A DNA stretch of 64,000 bases from Cryphonectria parasitica EP155 (lineage: Eukaryota > Ascomycota > Sordariomycetes > Diaporthales > Cryphonectriaceae): positions 1,404,653 through 1,468,652 of the forward strand of contig NW_024468915.1 in assembly GCF_011745365.1 (NCBI RefSeq). Direction: 5' to 3'. The position numbers were made by a program, and so were the translations under genes. The notes below the pieces were generated by a model. The model was not told the origin of the DNA. It made no database searches and saw only the letters and a program-made list of their open reading frames with translations. This document shows, one piece after another, positions 1 to 12,022 of this stretch. How positions within the stretch are numbered: the first letter of the stretch is position 1; each line of letters begins with the position of its first letter.

Positions 1-1412
1 GCTACGTGCGTGGGGCTCATACGTCTTACGATTTTTATTTTTTTTTTGAGGCTTTTTAGGAAGAGGAAAAGCCGTCTCGTGCACGACGACGTAAGTCTTG
101 GGCCTAGCCAGCTCCATGTTGAACCAACGAGAGTAGTACATGGCGGTTTGCGTGGTGATTAGTTGCTTTTTCCCATGTCACACTGCAGCCCCGATCTTGA
201 TTCACCAGACTTGCTTTTTCTTTTCCCCCTCTCCAAAATTATGCTGTCAAATTGTATGCCGAGAATCACCTGACCAAAAAATGGGGTTTGTTGTCACTTT
301 GGAGTTTTTTCTTTTTCCATTCTATATTTGCAAGCGAGAGGGAAAAGCAACACCAAGAAGACGACTGTATCGACCAACCGCAGCCCTCCACGGCATCAGA
401 CCCGGCCAACCTCCTCCCACACAAACTGCACAATCCTCCTCTACCTTTTGAGGATATGAGCCTCCGATATAATTAATTACATCATGTTATTCCTAAAAAA
501 GAACAAGGTTAGGAAGAAACCGGGACCTGCATCTGCGGAGCAAAACTTTACGTTCTCACCGTTTTTTCTCTCATTCTTTTTCTTCTCTTTTCCTTTTCTC
601 GAGCATCGACCCTCAAACATCGAGGTGCGTGTGCACAGCCCATCCAACCATTCTCAGACCTAAGGACATCAAAAATCAAGGCAGGGTCAGTCAGTTTAGT
701 TCGAAAATACATTAAAAAACAAAGTTAACAGTTGGCCTCCCCCAACCCAACCCAACCTCATCCTTTTTTTCCCTTTTTTTTTTTTTTCTCTCTTCCCAAC
801 GAAAGGACATTTGCAGTAGATTTCCAGGTCGAATAGTTTCAGTTCGCTACATTAGTTTCATTGTCTTAGTCGGTGGCGAAGGGTTGCAACGGTCCGCGAC
901 CCGCAGCAGCGCCAAAACACGACGAGATGACGTCTTGTAAAGTTTGCTTGGTTGGATGGATGGATTGTAAACTGAACGTTGCAACTTTTCTTTTCTTTTG
1001 ATTCTTCTTCCCCCCTGACGTGTCTTTGAAGGGGGAAACGTTTCTTGGGAAGGGGGGGGGGGGGTTTGGTGGTGGTTTTTTTTTTTTTAGTGAGCTCTGT
1101 GCTAAGAAAAGAGATGAGTAAAAAGGGGAACAACTCCGTTATGGGACGGACTTAGGCAAGGGGTGTGGTGGGTGGTGGAGACGAGTTGATGTCTTTGCAT
1201 TTTGAATTTTCGTTTCTTTTTTCGCCCTCATTTCTTTGTTTTATTTTGCTGGGAATGGGGCGTAAAGATTGTTGAAAAATTAGATTGTTACAACAAAGTC
1301 CAAGACTGTCATGGGGTGGTGGTGAATGATTGTAGCAGTGGCCCAATGGTTACTACATGAGGATATCATTATTTCGTTAGAGTGGGTGATGATGTACACA
1401 CTACAAACCATG

Positions 1413-3820
1413 TACATACAGAGAGGACTTTTACCCTACTACATACAGTATGGACCAGAAGGGCAACTGTAGCCTCGAATGGAATCGAAATGGCAGCCCA
1501 CATTGTATTACCACTGTCGATCTGCCGCATACCCTGTCTGACTACATACCTGGGTACTTTGTTTGGAAATTATCTTGTAGTAGCTGCAATGTCACGTCAG
1601 AAAATGCCCGTGACGGTTTGTCCCCGTCTCCCTCTTCATTCATCGCGCTCTTGTCTCTCTCCCTCTCTTTTTCTCTCTGCTCTGACGTCTCCACCACATG
1701 AGTAGAAAGGGAATCCGGATTTCCCGGTCCGGTCTCTCCCTCTCTCGCTCTCTTCACATATCCAATATCTATGTTGGCTACCTTTTTTTTTATTTTTATT
1801 TTTTTTACCTGAACTGGTTTAATCATCTTGATTTGCAACATTCCAAACAAAAAAGAATCTCGGGTAAACCACCCCAGGCACATGCAAAAGATAACTGGAG
1901 CAACAGAAATCTATAATACGACGTCGGTGACACTAATCCTGACCGCGAAAGGACATTACTTATTATGAACCCCCATCTCAGGCATCAGTTTTTTTTTTTT
2001 ATGAAAAAAAAAACCCCCCCCCAAGCAAGAAAAGGACTGGCTGGGAAAGTGGTGTATCTCTCCCCCCCGCCCCCCCTTCCTTTTTCTTCTTCTTTCCATC
2101 TTCTATTGCAGAGTTAAAGTCAAGCCAGTTTGGTGAGGGGGAAACGGAGGACTTTTCTTCACTACTACTACTACTGCTAGTTACATGCCACCCCCTTCCA
2201 CAGGTGTTACTAGTGCTGCCCTTTCAGCTCGTCTCTCTGCATCCATCTTTGCCTATCTTGGGTTCCGAGTTATGTGGCTGTTCTTCGGAAGAAAACGAAG
2301 TGGTGGGAGAAAACAAAGAAAAACCCTCAAGAAAGTAAGAAAGGGGAGGTAATTGACAGATTTGCTGCACCCTGCTGCTGACAATACTTCCCAGCAACAA
2401 GAGATGATCGGCAAATCTAGGACCCCGACCATAGCACGTACCCTTACAAACCAGCATCCCTCTTTTGGGCTGGGGCAGTACATACAGCCTCATATAACAT
2501 CTGATTCGATCTTCCCTACGTATTATGGGGCATGGAAAGCAGGGAGGGGGAGAGGGGGAGGGGGTGACGGCACCTAAACGATAATTACGATGGTACCTGG
2601 CTGAGCCGCCGGCCGCTGCTTGCTCTGCGCTGGTGGTGGCTGGCCCCTGCGGCTGATCGGGGCATGTACTTGTAGGCAGGCTTCTTTTTAGCCCTCAAAA
2701 CAACAGGGCTGACGACGGCTACAGCCGTTCCCTTTCCCCCTCCCCCTTCCCCTCCCTAACAGCTAACAGGGCATGAATGGAAATGCGACTCCCCGGATCT
2801 TTCCCACTTCAGGCGGCTGGCAACAGACCGGGGCAAGATGCGTTGGCAAAGTGTGGGACCTCGACGACCCTCCTTCCTACAGGGACCCTGCTGTGGATGC
2901 CTGACGACTTGCTTTTTTTTTTTTTCTCTTCCTGCTGTGAAACAGAGCGAAGTCCCTTTTGCATCTCTTTTGAGGCTTTCATGAAATTTACCAAAGTGGT
3001 ATCCAACAACAACTGATCGTCGGTCACGGCTCCGGGATCTTCGGGTCTCGGAGCCGAATATCGACATACCTGTGTTTCCCTCCCCTTTTTCTCGCAACTG
3101 GACCACCCCTCGCATATGAGACAAAAGTCAAGGAGGGGGTTTGACAAAAGAAAAAGAGAAAAGAAGGAGAAAGCAGGGAGAATCTCACTGTGAACATCAA
3201 AACTAGATACGCAGGGGCCGACTCACATCTGAGACCCTGGGAAAGAAGGGAGTGTTATTCTTTGGTCTCCAACCCCCATTTCTTTCAAAACACCGGACTT
3301 TTAGGAAAGACTGGGTAGGAAAGGTAGCCCAAGTGTAGCGCCGCATTAGTTAAGTGGAAAGTGTGGCTTGTTGCTATTATTCTGTGTGCACTATTTTTAT
3401 GAGCATCTTTATGTGTGCACTGCGCATACACAAGTACCACACACGACCATTCCGGCGAGCCACCATTGCATCAATGAAGGAGGGTGGGGCTGGACTCGGC
3501 CAACAAGAGCCGACAAGTGCGACTCCTCCTGGTTCCCCTGTCAAGAATGTCACCTATGAACAAAGAAAAGGAACGGCAGGAAGGGGTGGAAAGAGAGAGA
3601 GAGAGAGCATGGAGGCCGCTGAATGGTTGATGTGGGATCACCCGTCAGATCCCCGGGGCGTGGTGGAATGCATTATTGGTTATGTTTCTCAAGGTATCAT
3701 GCTTCATGACAGGCAAAGCAGCAAGATGGGGGGTGGCCGTCACGCTGCAGACACACATTTTCGTGAGAAGCACATACCTTGTCAGCTCCCCCCCTGTGAT
3801 GCTGTACATACTGTACATAC
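1413..3820 (+). promoter_or_regulatory. Cluster of six TACATAC motifs
   Basis: The 7-mer TACATAC occurs at 1413-1419, 1440-1446, 1543-1549, 2479-2485, 3805-3811 and 3814-3820, all in the same orientation. The last two form a direct 9-bp tandem (TGTACATAC twice). It could be a binding-site cluster for the gene at 6673, but no factor is identified and the region's biased composition may contribute. Confidence 0.3.
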
Positions 3821-4044
3821 TCTAGTATAGTGTACGGGGCCTGATTACACGCAGTAGTGGCCCCACACCAGACCCTGCCCATCAGGCACATGTATTGTAC
3901 GTGTGTCCTCTCCCGAAAATGAACGGTCTCAACGCAGCGTGCATGCCAAGCAGCATTGCCATGACTCGTGGCAGAGCAAATGGAGGGACGCAGGAGAAGA
4001 AGAAGTCTTTTCTTTGAAATATGCTGTGCAAGCCAATGGCGCGT

Positions 4045-4060
4045 GGGGGGGGGGGGGGGG
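4045..4060. repeat. G16 homopolymer
   Basis: Sixteen consecutive G residues in the gene-free region, followed by a short GA repeat. It is one of twelve C or G runs of at least 10 nt in the window. Confidence 0.9.
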
Positions 4061-6120
4061 AGAGAGAGCGCGAGGAGAAGCGTACAGCCGTTGTGATCAT
4101 GGCTTGGCTCTGGCGATAGTAAGCAGTCCGATTTAGGACGGTTGTACTGACTGAACCCCCTGGCAGAAGTTGTGCCGCAAAGAGTGACCTCGCCTGTTGT
4201 GGCATGCGCTGTCAGGGGCCCTTTATAGCCTGTACCGTCCCAGTTCGGCTGTCTGGATGCTATGAAATTTGGCAAAGTGCTGGCAAAACCGCAGAAAAAT
4301 GTGCCTGCCTTGAAAACAATATGAGACATATAGCCAGAACTGGAGGGGGCCTCAACAAGATGGATAAACTCCAAGGTGGGACATACCAAAACGAACAAAA
4401 CCCCTGTTTCTCTTTTCTTCCTCTCATATCCTCGTTGAATGTTTTGATAACGCTGATATCCACTCTGGATGATGTATCCCAGAATGATAATATTGCGAAA
4501 AAAAGAGCACGAGGACCTTCGAAAGGGGGTGCATTAGTCGGCCTTTATCCGCATGCGGCGAATGTTTCAGTCTCTCCTTTAACTTGTACTTGTCAAAGGC
4601 TAAATGGTTCTTTTTTGCTTTGTTCACCGGCTGAGTTCAACTGGGTTATCTCGACCTCGACGAAAGGAAAACGGGGCTTACTCACTGGACCCTCTGCCTT
4701 GCAGACCTATTGAGTGGTCTCTTTTTGCCAAACACCCTCCTATTCGGCTTTGCAGCCAACGTAAGAAAAGAAGAAGAAGAAGCAAAAAAGAAAGAGCCAT
4801 CTCGAGAGTTTCTCTTGGTCTTGAAGAGCACCATCGGTCACTCTTTTCATGTTCTCACTCTCACCTGCTCCAAAAAGAATACCATCGTTTCCATTAGTCA
4901 TCGCAGTCCTCCCTCCCGCTCAGATCCACCTGCTGCTTTTCCTCGTTGGTGGCCCGGTTTGACAGCCAAAGTCCCCTCCTCCTGGGAAGCAAGAGAGACA
5001 CAGGCAGGCCAGGACAGCAGAAGCAAAGACCAGAGAAGAAATTATCTCATTAGACAATCGCGTCTGGTCAGGCCCGCCAAGATTCCCCGAGTGCTGCCAC
5101 CGTGGACAGCTTTTGAAAAGAACAAGCCTCTGTCTCAGATCAGCAGCAGGAATCGACCGATTTTCGCAGCACTATTGAGCAGGGCAGTCTGAACACGGCA
5201 AGGTGCGCTCTCTGGAGCATGCTTGGGCTTCCTATGAACATCTCCGCGCGTGTTCATCGCCCTTTTCAGCTCCCCAGCAAAGGAAGGCTGCCAGTGCCCA
5301 CCCCTCCATCAGATCGGCCCACGGAATCACGAAGCGTCGCAGCTCGGGCCGGTGGGCAAGTCCTCTCTCCTAAGTGTTGGCTCTCTATTATCAGTACCAG
5401 CTTCCCACTCAGGCTCTGAGAAAAAACGCCTCATCGTCCAGACGCCAGGCGCCAGCAAGACTCATTCACACACTGCCACGTACATTCTGTGACTGTGTGC
5501 CAGACCACCGAGCTAGAAGTCCGAGTTAGAGGTGCTTCTAGATCAGCACGAGATACCTTTGGGGCGGTGGACCGCTGGCGAGTCTAGCCATCGAGTGGTG
5601 TTCTTCCTGGTCTGGATGCAGGACTCGCCTCGTTCGCCGAAACAGGGCCAGCTTGTTGCAGGCAGGACAGGCACAGCGCAATATTCCCGTGGCTGGGCAG
5701 CGCCCACGTATCTTCCCACCCCCTCAAAAGTGCGGCCGTTGCAACGCTTGCCCTCCACCTTTGTTGCGACCAACAGCAGCTCGCTCTCGAGACGCATGCC
5801 CAGCGACACGCCCTCTGACGCCCTGAGCTAAGGCAACTGCTTTGCATGCCCGCAGTTCCGAACCTTCGTATTGCGCCAGACCACTGAACAGGGGCAGACA
5901 GGCTGTATCAAAGTCTCACTCCAATCCCTCCTCACAAACACCCTTTCCCATTAATATTCTGCCTCTAGTAGTAGTAATCTCGCTCCCGTCGCCTTCAAGG
6001 GGACAGTCATACACTTGGCTGAGAACGCTTCAAGTCCATTGGTCCGCGGGTTTGCTACCTTTCTTTGTTTCCTCGCCCCTTTCCCAAGGTTGGCACGGTT
6101 TGGCTATTCCCCATGCAGAC

Positions 6121-6180
6121 ATCCTTTTTTTCTTTTTCTTTTTATCTCTTGTCTTCTCTCTCTCTATCTCTTCGACTAGA
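6121..6180 (+). promoter_or_regulatory. CT-rich tract upstream of the Zn2Cys6 gene
   Basis: An almost uninterrupted pyrimidine run lies about 500 bp before the start codon. CT-rich boxes commonly mark transcription start regions in filamentous fungi. That role is inferred here; no mapped start supports it. Confidence 0.35.
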
Positions 6181-6672
6181 GTGGAGGAGTCAGTGCTCTC
6201 GATACCCACATGAGCAACTATACCCTTTTCCGTCTCCGTCTGTAGCGAGGTCTTAGCTGAGACATTGACGGAAGACTTAAAAGCCTGTGAACATTATTCC
6301 CAGGAGTCAGTCCTCTTCGCACGGCACTACCCCCCCCCCCCCTCCCCCACTCCCAGCCTTGTCGGTCAAGGGGCCAGAAGCAGCTTCGCCACGGACGTAA
6401 CAAGGGATCCTCCCCATCTTGGAAAAGAAGTTCGACAACACAACACATACAGACATATCCACCAAAAGAGAAGATCCTCTGCCTGCCACGAGCTGGGAGT
6501 GGTCTCAGTCTTTGATTCGAATCGTCCGAATCGCCATCTAAAAGAGACACTCCATTCCAGAGTCTCTTGCAAATCTACATTAACAAGCATTCTTCAGACG
6601 GGGTTTTCGAAGACTTTCGGAAGCTTCCTCGCGTTCAGCCATCAAAAGAACCTCAAGGCATTTGGCACCCCA

Positions 6673-8072
6673 ATGAATGATATAATGTCCTACCAGTATC
6701 CTTCGCCTGGAACGCCTCCCCCTCCATACCATGCCGGCTACCCCGTCGGGCCACTTGCCACTGGAATGGGTATGGGATCACCGGGTCGGCTAGGGAGACA
6801 TGGCTCGCCCACGATGCCATATGACCTGAAGCGGTCCGGTTCGCATTCGACGAACATGGAGATGGAGCCTCCCACCCCAGGTTCTGACGAAGCCAAGATG
6901 ACGGCCGCCGACAAGAAGCGGAACAAGCTGGGCTACCACCGCGCGACAACAGCCTGCAGTAAGACTCCCGCTACCCGTTGTTGCATGATGAGCTGATCTG
7001 ACAGGAGTTTCTTTGGGAAAAAACAGCGTGTTGTCGACACCGGAAGATCCGGTGTCAGCCTGGCCCTCCTGGACATAGGTGCAAGATGTGTGAGAAGCTT
7101 AACAAGGAGTGCAAATTCGAGTCCGTGACCCACCCGGTGTCATCAGACTCACGCACTTCCTCAATATCGAGGCCGTCTGGAGGACACAGAGGCGTCTCAG
7201 GAACCCTGTCTTCGTCGCCAGGAGTGTCGAGCGCACGCCTCGGAGATGTGCACGGCACGCATCACGGATCCATGACGATCCCCTCTGTCCAACACATGGG
7301 ACTTGCAGAGTCATCAGACATGAAGAGTAAGCACCTGCCCCAATTTGTTCCACGTTGGCCTTGTTCCTTTATCAGAAATAAAGAGTAAAAGTAGAAGGAG
7401 AAAATGACGGCGGTGTGTTGACGACTTCGTCCAGTGGGTTCCGGATCGCTAGCCCGTTCTGCGTATCCTGATTTCAACAACCAAGGCATAGCTGCAAACT
7501 GGTCCATGGCGGGATCCACGAGCGGGCCTGGTCGAGGAAAACACAGCTCCTGGGGCCCCTATGGGGGTCACGAGTCCGGCCCGCCAGCACTCGGCCCAAG
7601 CGCATTTCCCCCGTACAGCCACGGCCACGGCCACAGGCACACGCCTCCCTCCGGAGTGCCAGGAGGATGGGCCGAATCGTCCAGCAGAAACGACATGCCG
7701 TGGCCCGCGTACGCGCCGCAGCAGGCAGGACAACAACAACCCTTCTCGCCCACGTCTGCGTACGATGGCAAGACGCCTTCGTCGTCGTCAACAGCGGCGA
7801 TGACAGCAGCCGAGATGTACCCGCCTCTGCCAAATATGGCACCAGAGCCCCACGCCGGGGTGTCCTCATCGTCGATTGCGTCCGCGACGGGCCCAGTCTC
7901 GCAGTCGGGCGGATACGGCGTGTGGGGACAACACGGCTATGCTCCCGTCCCGAGCAAGTCGAGCGGTTTCACCGGTGGCTGGTACTCACAGGCAGAAAGC
8001 GGCGACCATGGCTCACAGGCCCCAATGACGACTGCACTGCCAGTCTCTGATGGGTACACTTACCACCGATGA
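6673..8072 (+). CDS. Zn2Cys6 (GAL4-type) transcription factor
   Basis: Predicted nuclear sequence-specific DNA-binding regulator of 407 residues. Exons are 6673-6958, 7027-7326 and 7435-8072; introns are 68 and 108 nt with GT/AG ends and phases that close. The first intron interrupts the zinc cluster. After splicing, the six cysteines fall at 95, 98, 105, 114, 117 and 124 (C-x2-C-x6-C-x8-C-x2-C-x6-C), with the typical basic run RHRKIRC. The N-terminal 90 residues are rich in Pro, Gly, Met and Ser; the part after the cluster is low-complexity Ser/Pro/Gly/His/Gln. I see no fungal-specific middle homology domain, so this is a short Zn2Cys6 protein. The frame is open upstream to 6265, but the ATG at 6673 (MNDIMSYQYP) is the most plausible start; a second Met is at codon 5. 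Several short upstream ORFs precede it, so translational control is possible. Target genes are unknown. Confidence 0.85.
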
Positions 8073-10100
8073 GGCTGAAACCCACCAGAAGACCCCAGAT
8101 CCGGTGCCGCCAAGAGGGAGGAGAGGTTCAACACGACAGGAGCTGCAGCGGGAAAAGAAACACCGAGGGGCCACATGACTGCACTGGGTGATGGCGTTTA
8201 TAAACGGAGAGAGACGTCCACAGCCATGGCCAGCCACTCTATGATAGAAAGAGTGGACTCAAAGAGACGGCTTACCCCATTCCCTTCTCCCATCATCCGG
8301 TTTTGAGCACGTTGTCGCACCGCAGTTCTCATCATCCACCGGGCACGAGTCACTTCTCTTGGACGCCAGAGCCTCTCAAACTGCTCAGTCCTAGAAAAGC
8401 CAGATCCTCACGCCATCGGATAGGCCGCTAGGTCATGTTGAAAAGGCCGGAAGCGAACGCGTTTAGTGTGCGTGTGCGTGTGCGTATACAGCGTCGGTCG
8501 ACAAGCCTGACGACACCGGTGGATCTTTCCACATCCCTTCGGACAGAAGCAATTGCTTCAAGACATATGAAAGTTGCCAAGGTCTAATCGAATGGTTGCG
8601 AGGGAGGAAATCTGACCTGGAGAGGAAAACAAGACAAGAAAGGAGCCCTTCAAAGCAGAGGTCTGCGGCAAGAGAAAGGAAGGGTTGACGAGGGTGATTG
8701 GCTCGTCTGAGGACTGCTAGCAAGGGGACAAAGTACCTTCCGCCCGATGCCACAGACAGACAAGAGGGAAGGAGAGCGTGCGTGAGAGTAAGGAATGGCA
8801 GGTACGAACTGGATGGAGTCAAAACAAAGGGGTAATCCTCGGCAAGCAGCGCTTGGATCAACGCAAGGATCGTGCCTTCGGGAGTCGGCGTTGACGGATC
8901 AACCACAGCGCATATGAACTAGGTGTAGAAACAGGGGCCCAAACTTTGCATGGGAGCACCCCTTATCTTCGAATGCCGGGTTTATTTTTCTCTCTTTTTT
9001 TTTTGTTGCCCCTCTTCATTTCTTGTCTTGGTACGGCGAGCGAGGAATCTGGGCTCTCACTGGTATGAGAGGACGAGGAGGAGGAGCTGGAGGAGAAGAA
9101 GAAGAAGAATGAGGAAGAAGGATGTCGAAAAGGAAGAAGATGATGGTGAAGAAGGAGAATGCATGAGAAGATGAGCTTGAAATATTGGGTAAGGCCGGGC
9201 GAAATGTGTGTTTTGTGTGTTTTCTCTTCTTCCTTCATGGCTTGATTTCTCTTCAGATCATAGTACGTTTTTATGGTGATTTGTTTGTGTCTGCATTTGG
9301 GCAGTCTTTAGTTTCGAGCTGTGTAAACAATTCGATCTCCCAATCTATAATTGTGTGTAAAAAGAAACATGTGACTGTAGTGGAAGAGGTTGCCAAATTT
9401 AAAAGTAGTCATTTTCTCGAATGGAGAGAAGAGAGAGAGAAGTTTGTGTGCTTATATGGGTCAATGTTATAGCCCGAGCTCGAATTCTTTGTGTCTCTTA
9501 GGGCGCGGGTGCTCGCATGTCTAGTGTCACATCAGGTTGGAGCGGCTTGTTGCCTACAGCTGCTAGCATCGGGCGCCCCCTTCCGGATCCCAGTGAGTCT
9601 CTGGCAAAGCCCCTGGCTACAAACGGTATTGGAAAGGGAGCACGAGTCGCACAGAAAGGGGAAGGGCGGCGTTGCCGAGACGCTCGTGCAGCCCGATCTG
9701 AAGATGCACTTCTCAAGGGGGGCACACAAACACACAAGCGGCCTCTGTGTGAAGCCATATGATTTGCGGCCCGGATACACATGCCCCGCATTTACATCTT
9801 AATGGACGCTGCAGCACACCACGCACACCCACCCGTCCACTCCCCCATGGCGTATCCCCGGTCGTACAACCCGCACGGAGCCAGAGATTCGATGGGCTTA
9901 AGTGGCCCCCCGGCAGATCATCTGCATACTCCTGACATTCACATGACCAATTTGGACACCCTTGGATTCGACCCTCGGCTGCGATGTAGGTATGTAGGTG
10001 CCACGGCACATCACATCGGCGCATTCAAAGATGTGGCGCGGAGAACAGCGGCCCACAGAGTGTGTCCCAATTGAAATTGAATAAAAATCAACACTACTCA
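8073..10100. other. Intergenic, no gene recognised
   Basis: Probably the 3' UTR of the Zn2Cys6 gene followed by spacer. A GT-rich repeat lies near 8467-8487 and GAG/GAA-rich purine sequence near 9065-9155. Open frames such as 8463-8906 (minus, 147 codons) and 9781-10074 (plus) show no recognisable domain. I see nothing else in it. Confidence 0.5.
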
Positions 10101-10933
10101 TTAGCTGAGCCGCAGCATCAGCACCATGAGTGTGATATACGCCCCCAGACTCAAGACAGTCAGGAGGGTGACACTATTTCCGCTGGTCCGGAACCTCTTC
10201 CTGATCGTCTGCACCCGGCGGCGTCCCCTAGCGGCGGCGGCATCGCCACCCTGCCCGTCGAGCCCCTCGCCGTCGTCATCATCCGTCTCCGAGTCCGATT
10301 CCTCCTGATCGAAGAACTGCCTGTTGCCCTCGTACCGCCGGAAGATGGCCACAAGTAGGATGGCTGCCCCATACGCGGCGAAAAGCGCTCCTATCGCATA
10401 GAACTCGCTGGTGAAGATCTTGAGGATGATGAGTGCGAATGAGAACTGCGACAGTGCCGTCCGCATATATGCACCCTCAAAGGTCCGCTGGGCGGCGCGT
10501 ATCTCGGTGAGCCTAACAGGTGAAACGCTTGGCGTAAGCCAACGAAATGCGGCGCAATGTTCTTGCACAGAGACAAACGACAGAAACAGGTGATTGTCAA
10601 TCTTGCCTCACTGAGGCGGTGGAACGCCACTCGTCTGATGAGCTTGGGGTTTGTGAAATATGACCAGAAGGGTGGGATCATCAGACGGCAGGAGAAGGGT
10701 GCGTGCGGGACGGCACAGGTGTGCATTGGTGCGGTTGGCCTGTCGGAACTGGACTCGGCTGGCAAGCGAGAAGCTCCGCGATCCCCAAAGACCAAGTCGA
10801 GGCCTCGCAGTACGAGAACTGCAAAAGGTGAAATACTCACTCTTGTGCCGTAAGAACGACCGAACGAGCACGGTGCAGCCTCAAATGGAGGTGGTCCTCC
10901 GGATGCGGTTGCAATGCCTGGTGTCCCGGACAC
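10101..10933 (-). CDS. DUF202-domain membrane protein, 5' end uncertain
   Basis: The 3' exon, from about 10518 down to the stop at 10101, encodes a DUF202-like segment. It has an Arg-rich lead (RAAQRTFEGAYMRTALSQF), a first hydrophobic helix, a second helix (AIGALFAAYGAAILLVAIF), an acidic linker (EESDSETDDDDGEG), a basic stretch, and a final C-terminal helix ending in MLRLS. DUF202 proteins are small multi-pass membrane proteins of poorly known function; the fungal relatives I know share this three-helix plan. An upstream exon near 10933-10843 (PPPFEAAPCSFGRSYGTR, then a GTGAGT donor) probably belongs to it. However, its phase does not match the best acceptor (TTAG at 10519-10522), and no in-frame ATG is evident. 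A middle exon or another start must exist. The C-terminal part is secure; the span is approximate. Confidence 0.6.
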
Positions 10934-11612
10934 GTCAGCTCAGAGGTGCTGTACCAAGACTCCTCCTGGATTAACCTCCAAAAAAGCCTATGCATATGAG
11001 ACACGAACCTCAAACATGTTGAATGGTGTGTTGGGAAGCACGAAGCCGGCGAGTCTCGGACGAATGCAGTGCGCCGTGTCGCGGCCGGGAACCTGCGTGC
11101 GAGGCGGCTTGCTTCGTGGGACGTAAGAGCTCTGTGGTCTGGCAATTTAGGTATTCAGGTAATTCGAGTCTCGTTTGAAAGAGAACAGACAAAAAAGCGT
11201 GGGTGTTAGAGCAGGTGTGTCTTTCCAGTCAGAGGATGGGCGTGCTCGGGGACGAAGACGAGGTGGAGGTCAAGAGGTGGAGAACGATATAGTGGTGTGT
11301 GTTATCGGCTGGATGAAGAAAGTTAACCCTTGAAGCTCTAGAGTGCAGAGGCTGGGCCCGCGAACGGCAGCGCTAAGACCACACGGGACTCGCGAATTGT
11401 TGTCTGTGATGACTAAGCAGAGCTATGGCCGGAATGACGGCTGGCCAGCAAGCTGACGATGATGCTCCTCCTCGACTTCGTTCCAACGTCAAGCTATCCA
11501 ATCCATCCAACCAGCACACCCGCCCAGACAACCCGTAGTAGATCTCTAGCGACTGCCCCTCTCGCGAGCCCTTCAAGATCTCCACGACTCTACGATTCCA
11601 CGATTGCCCATC
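10934..11612. other. Divergent intergenic region
   Basis: Lies between the DUF202 gene (minus) and V-ATPase f (plus). It probably contains both promoters and the missing first exon of the DUF202 gene. No other gene is visible. Confidence 0.4.
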
Positions 11613-12022
11613 ATGAAGCCCATCGTGAGCGCTGTGCAGGCATGGTCTTGGTAAGTCAAGGCGACAGACGGCAGCAGCAGCGGCTGTAGGATTGCTTGTC
11701 GACTCGATCTGATTGAAACGGCGTGCAGTTTTGTCATCTCCGTCTTTGCTATCGTTATCCTCTCGATCCTAGGTGCCGCCTTCAAGAACAACCACGAGGA
11801 GTTCGTTGGCGGGATTGAGCAGCCTGAGGATGGGCCCGCCGTAGCCAACACCGTCTTCGTTGCCGTCTTTGTGTACATTGTGAGTTGCGCCTGTCTCTGA
11901 GGTCATTTCATCCCTGCACATATACTTACCAAATTCATTTCCTTTAGGGTTTCCTGGTATTCTGCGGCCTACAAGGCCTCCTTCACATGCGCGAGAGCCG
12001 ACGTGGAGCAATCGCTCTGTAG
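11613..12022 (+). CDS. V-ATPase V0 subunit f (RNaseK/YPR170W-B family)
   Basis: Small membrane subunit of the vacuolar proton pump's V0 sector, 87 residues. Exons are 11613-11650, 11729-11879 and 11948-12022; donors GTAAGT and GTGAGT; phases sum to an open frame. The protein starts MKPIVSAVQAW and has two hydrophobic helices (about 13-30 and 52-73). The loop between them carries the family signature NHEEFVGGIEQPEDGPAVAN. It follows the yeast V-ATPase subunit f (YPR170W-B, about 85 residues) and metazoan ribonuclease kappa over its whole length. No exon alone exceeds 51 codons, so simple ORF searches miss it. The tail is short and basic (MRESRRGAIAL). Family assignment is by recognised motif and length. 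Confidence 0.88.

Larger units (their letters stand above)
1..6672. other. Long gene-free upstream region
   Basis: No convincing gene on either strand. Open frames here (the longest is 233 codons, on the minus strand at 3697-4398) are compositionally odd and resemble no family I know. The stretch holds many T, A, C and G homopolymers, pyrimidine-rich tracts and scattered short upstream ATGs. The only gene it leads into is the Zn2Cys6 regulator at 6673, so I read it as that gene's extended promoter plus long 5' leader, possibly with the 3' flank of an unseen gene at the left edge. Transcription start and any leader introns cannot be placed by eye. Confidence 0.6.

Noticed and set aside
3697..4398. 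233-codon minus-strand frame
   Set aside because: Crosses the G16 run and composition is dominated by Cys, His and Pro noise; no domain, no splice logic.
4204..4713. 169-codon plus-strand frame
   Set aside because: No recognisable domain; compositionally like random translation.
8463..8906. 147-codon minus-strand frame after the Zn2Cys6 gene
   Set aside because: Ends in a GT-repeat-encoded Ala-His run and matches no family; likely antisense noise in the 3' flank.
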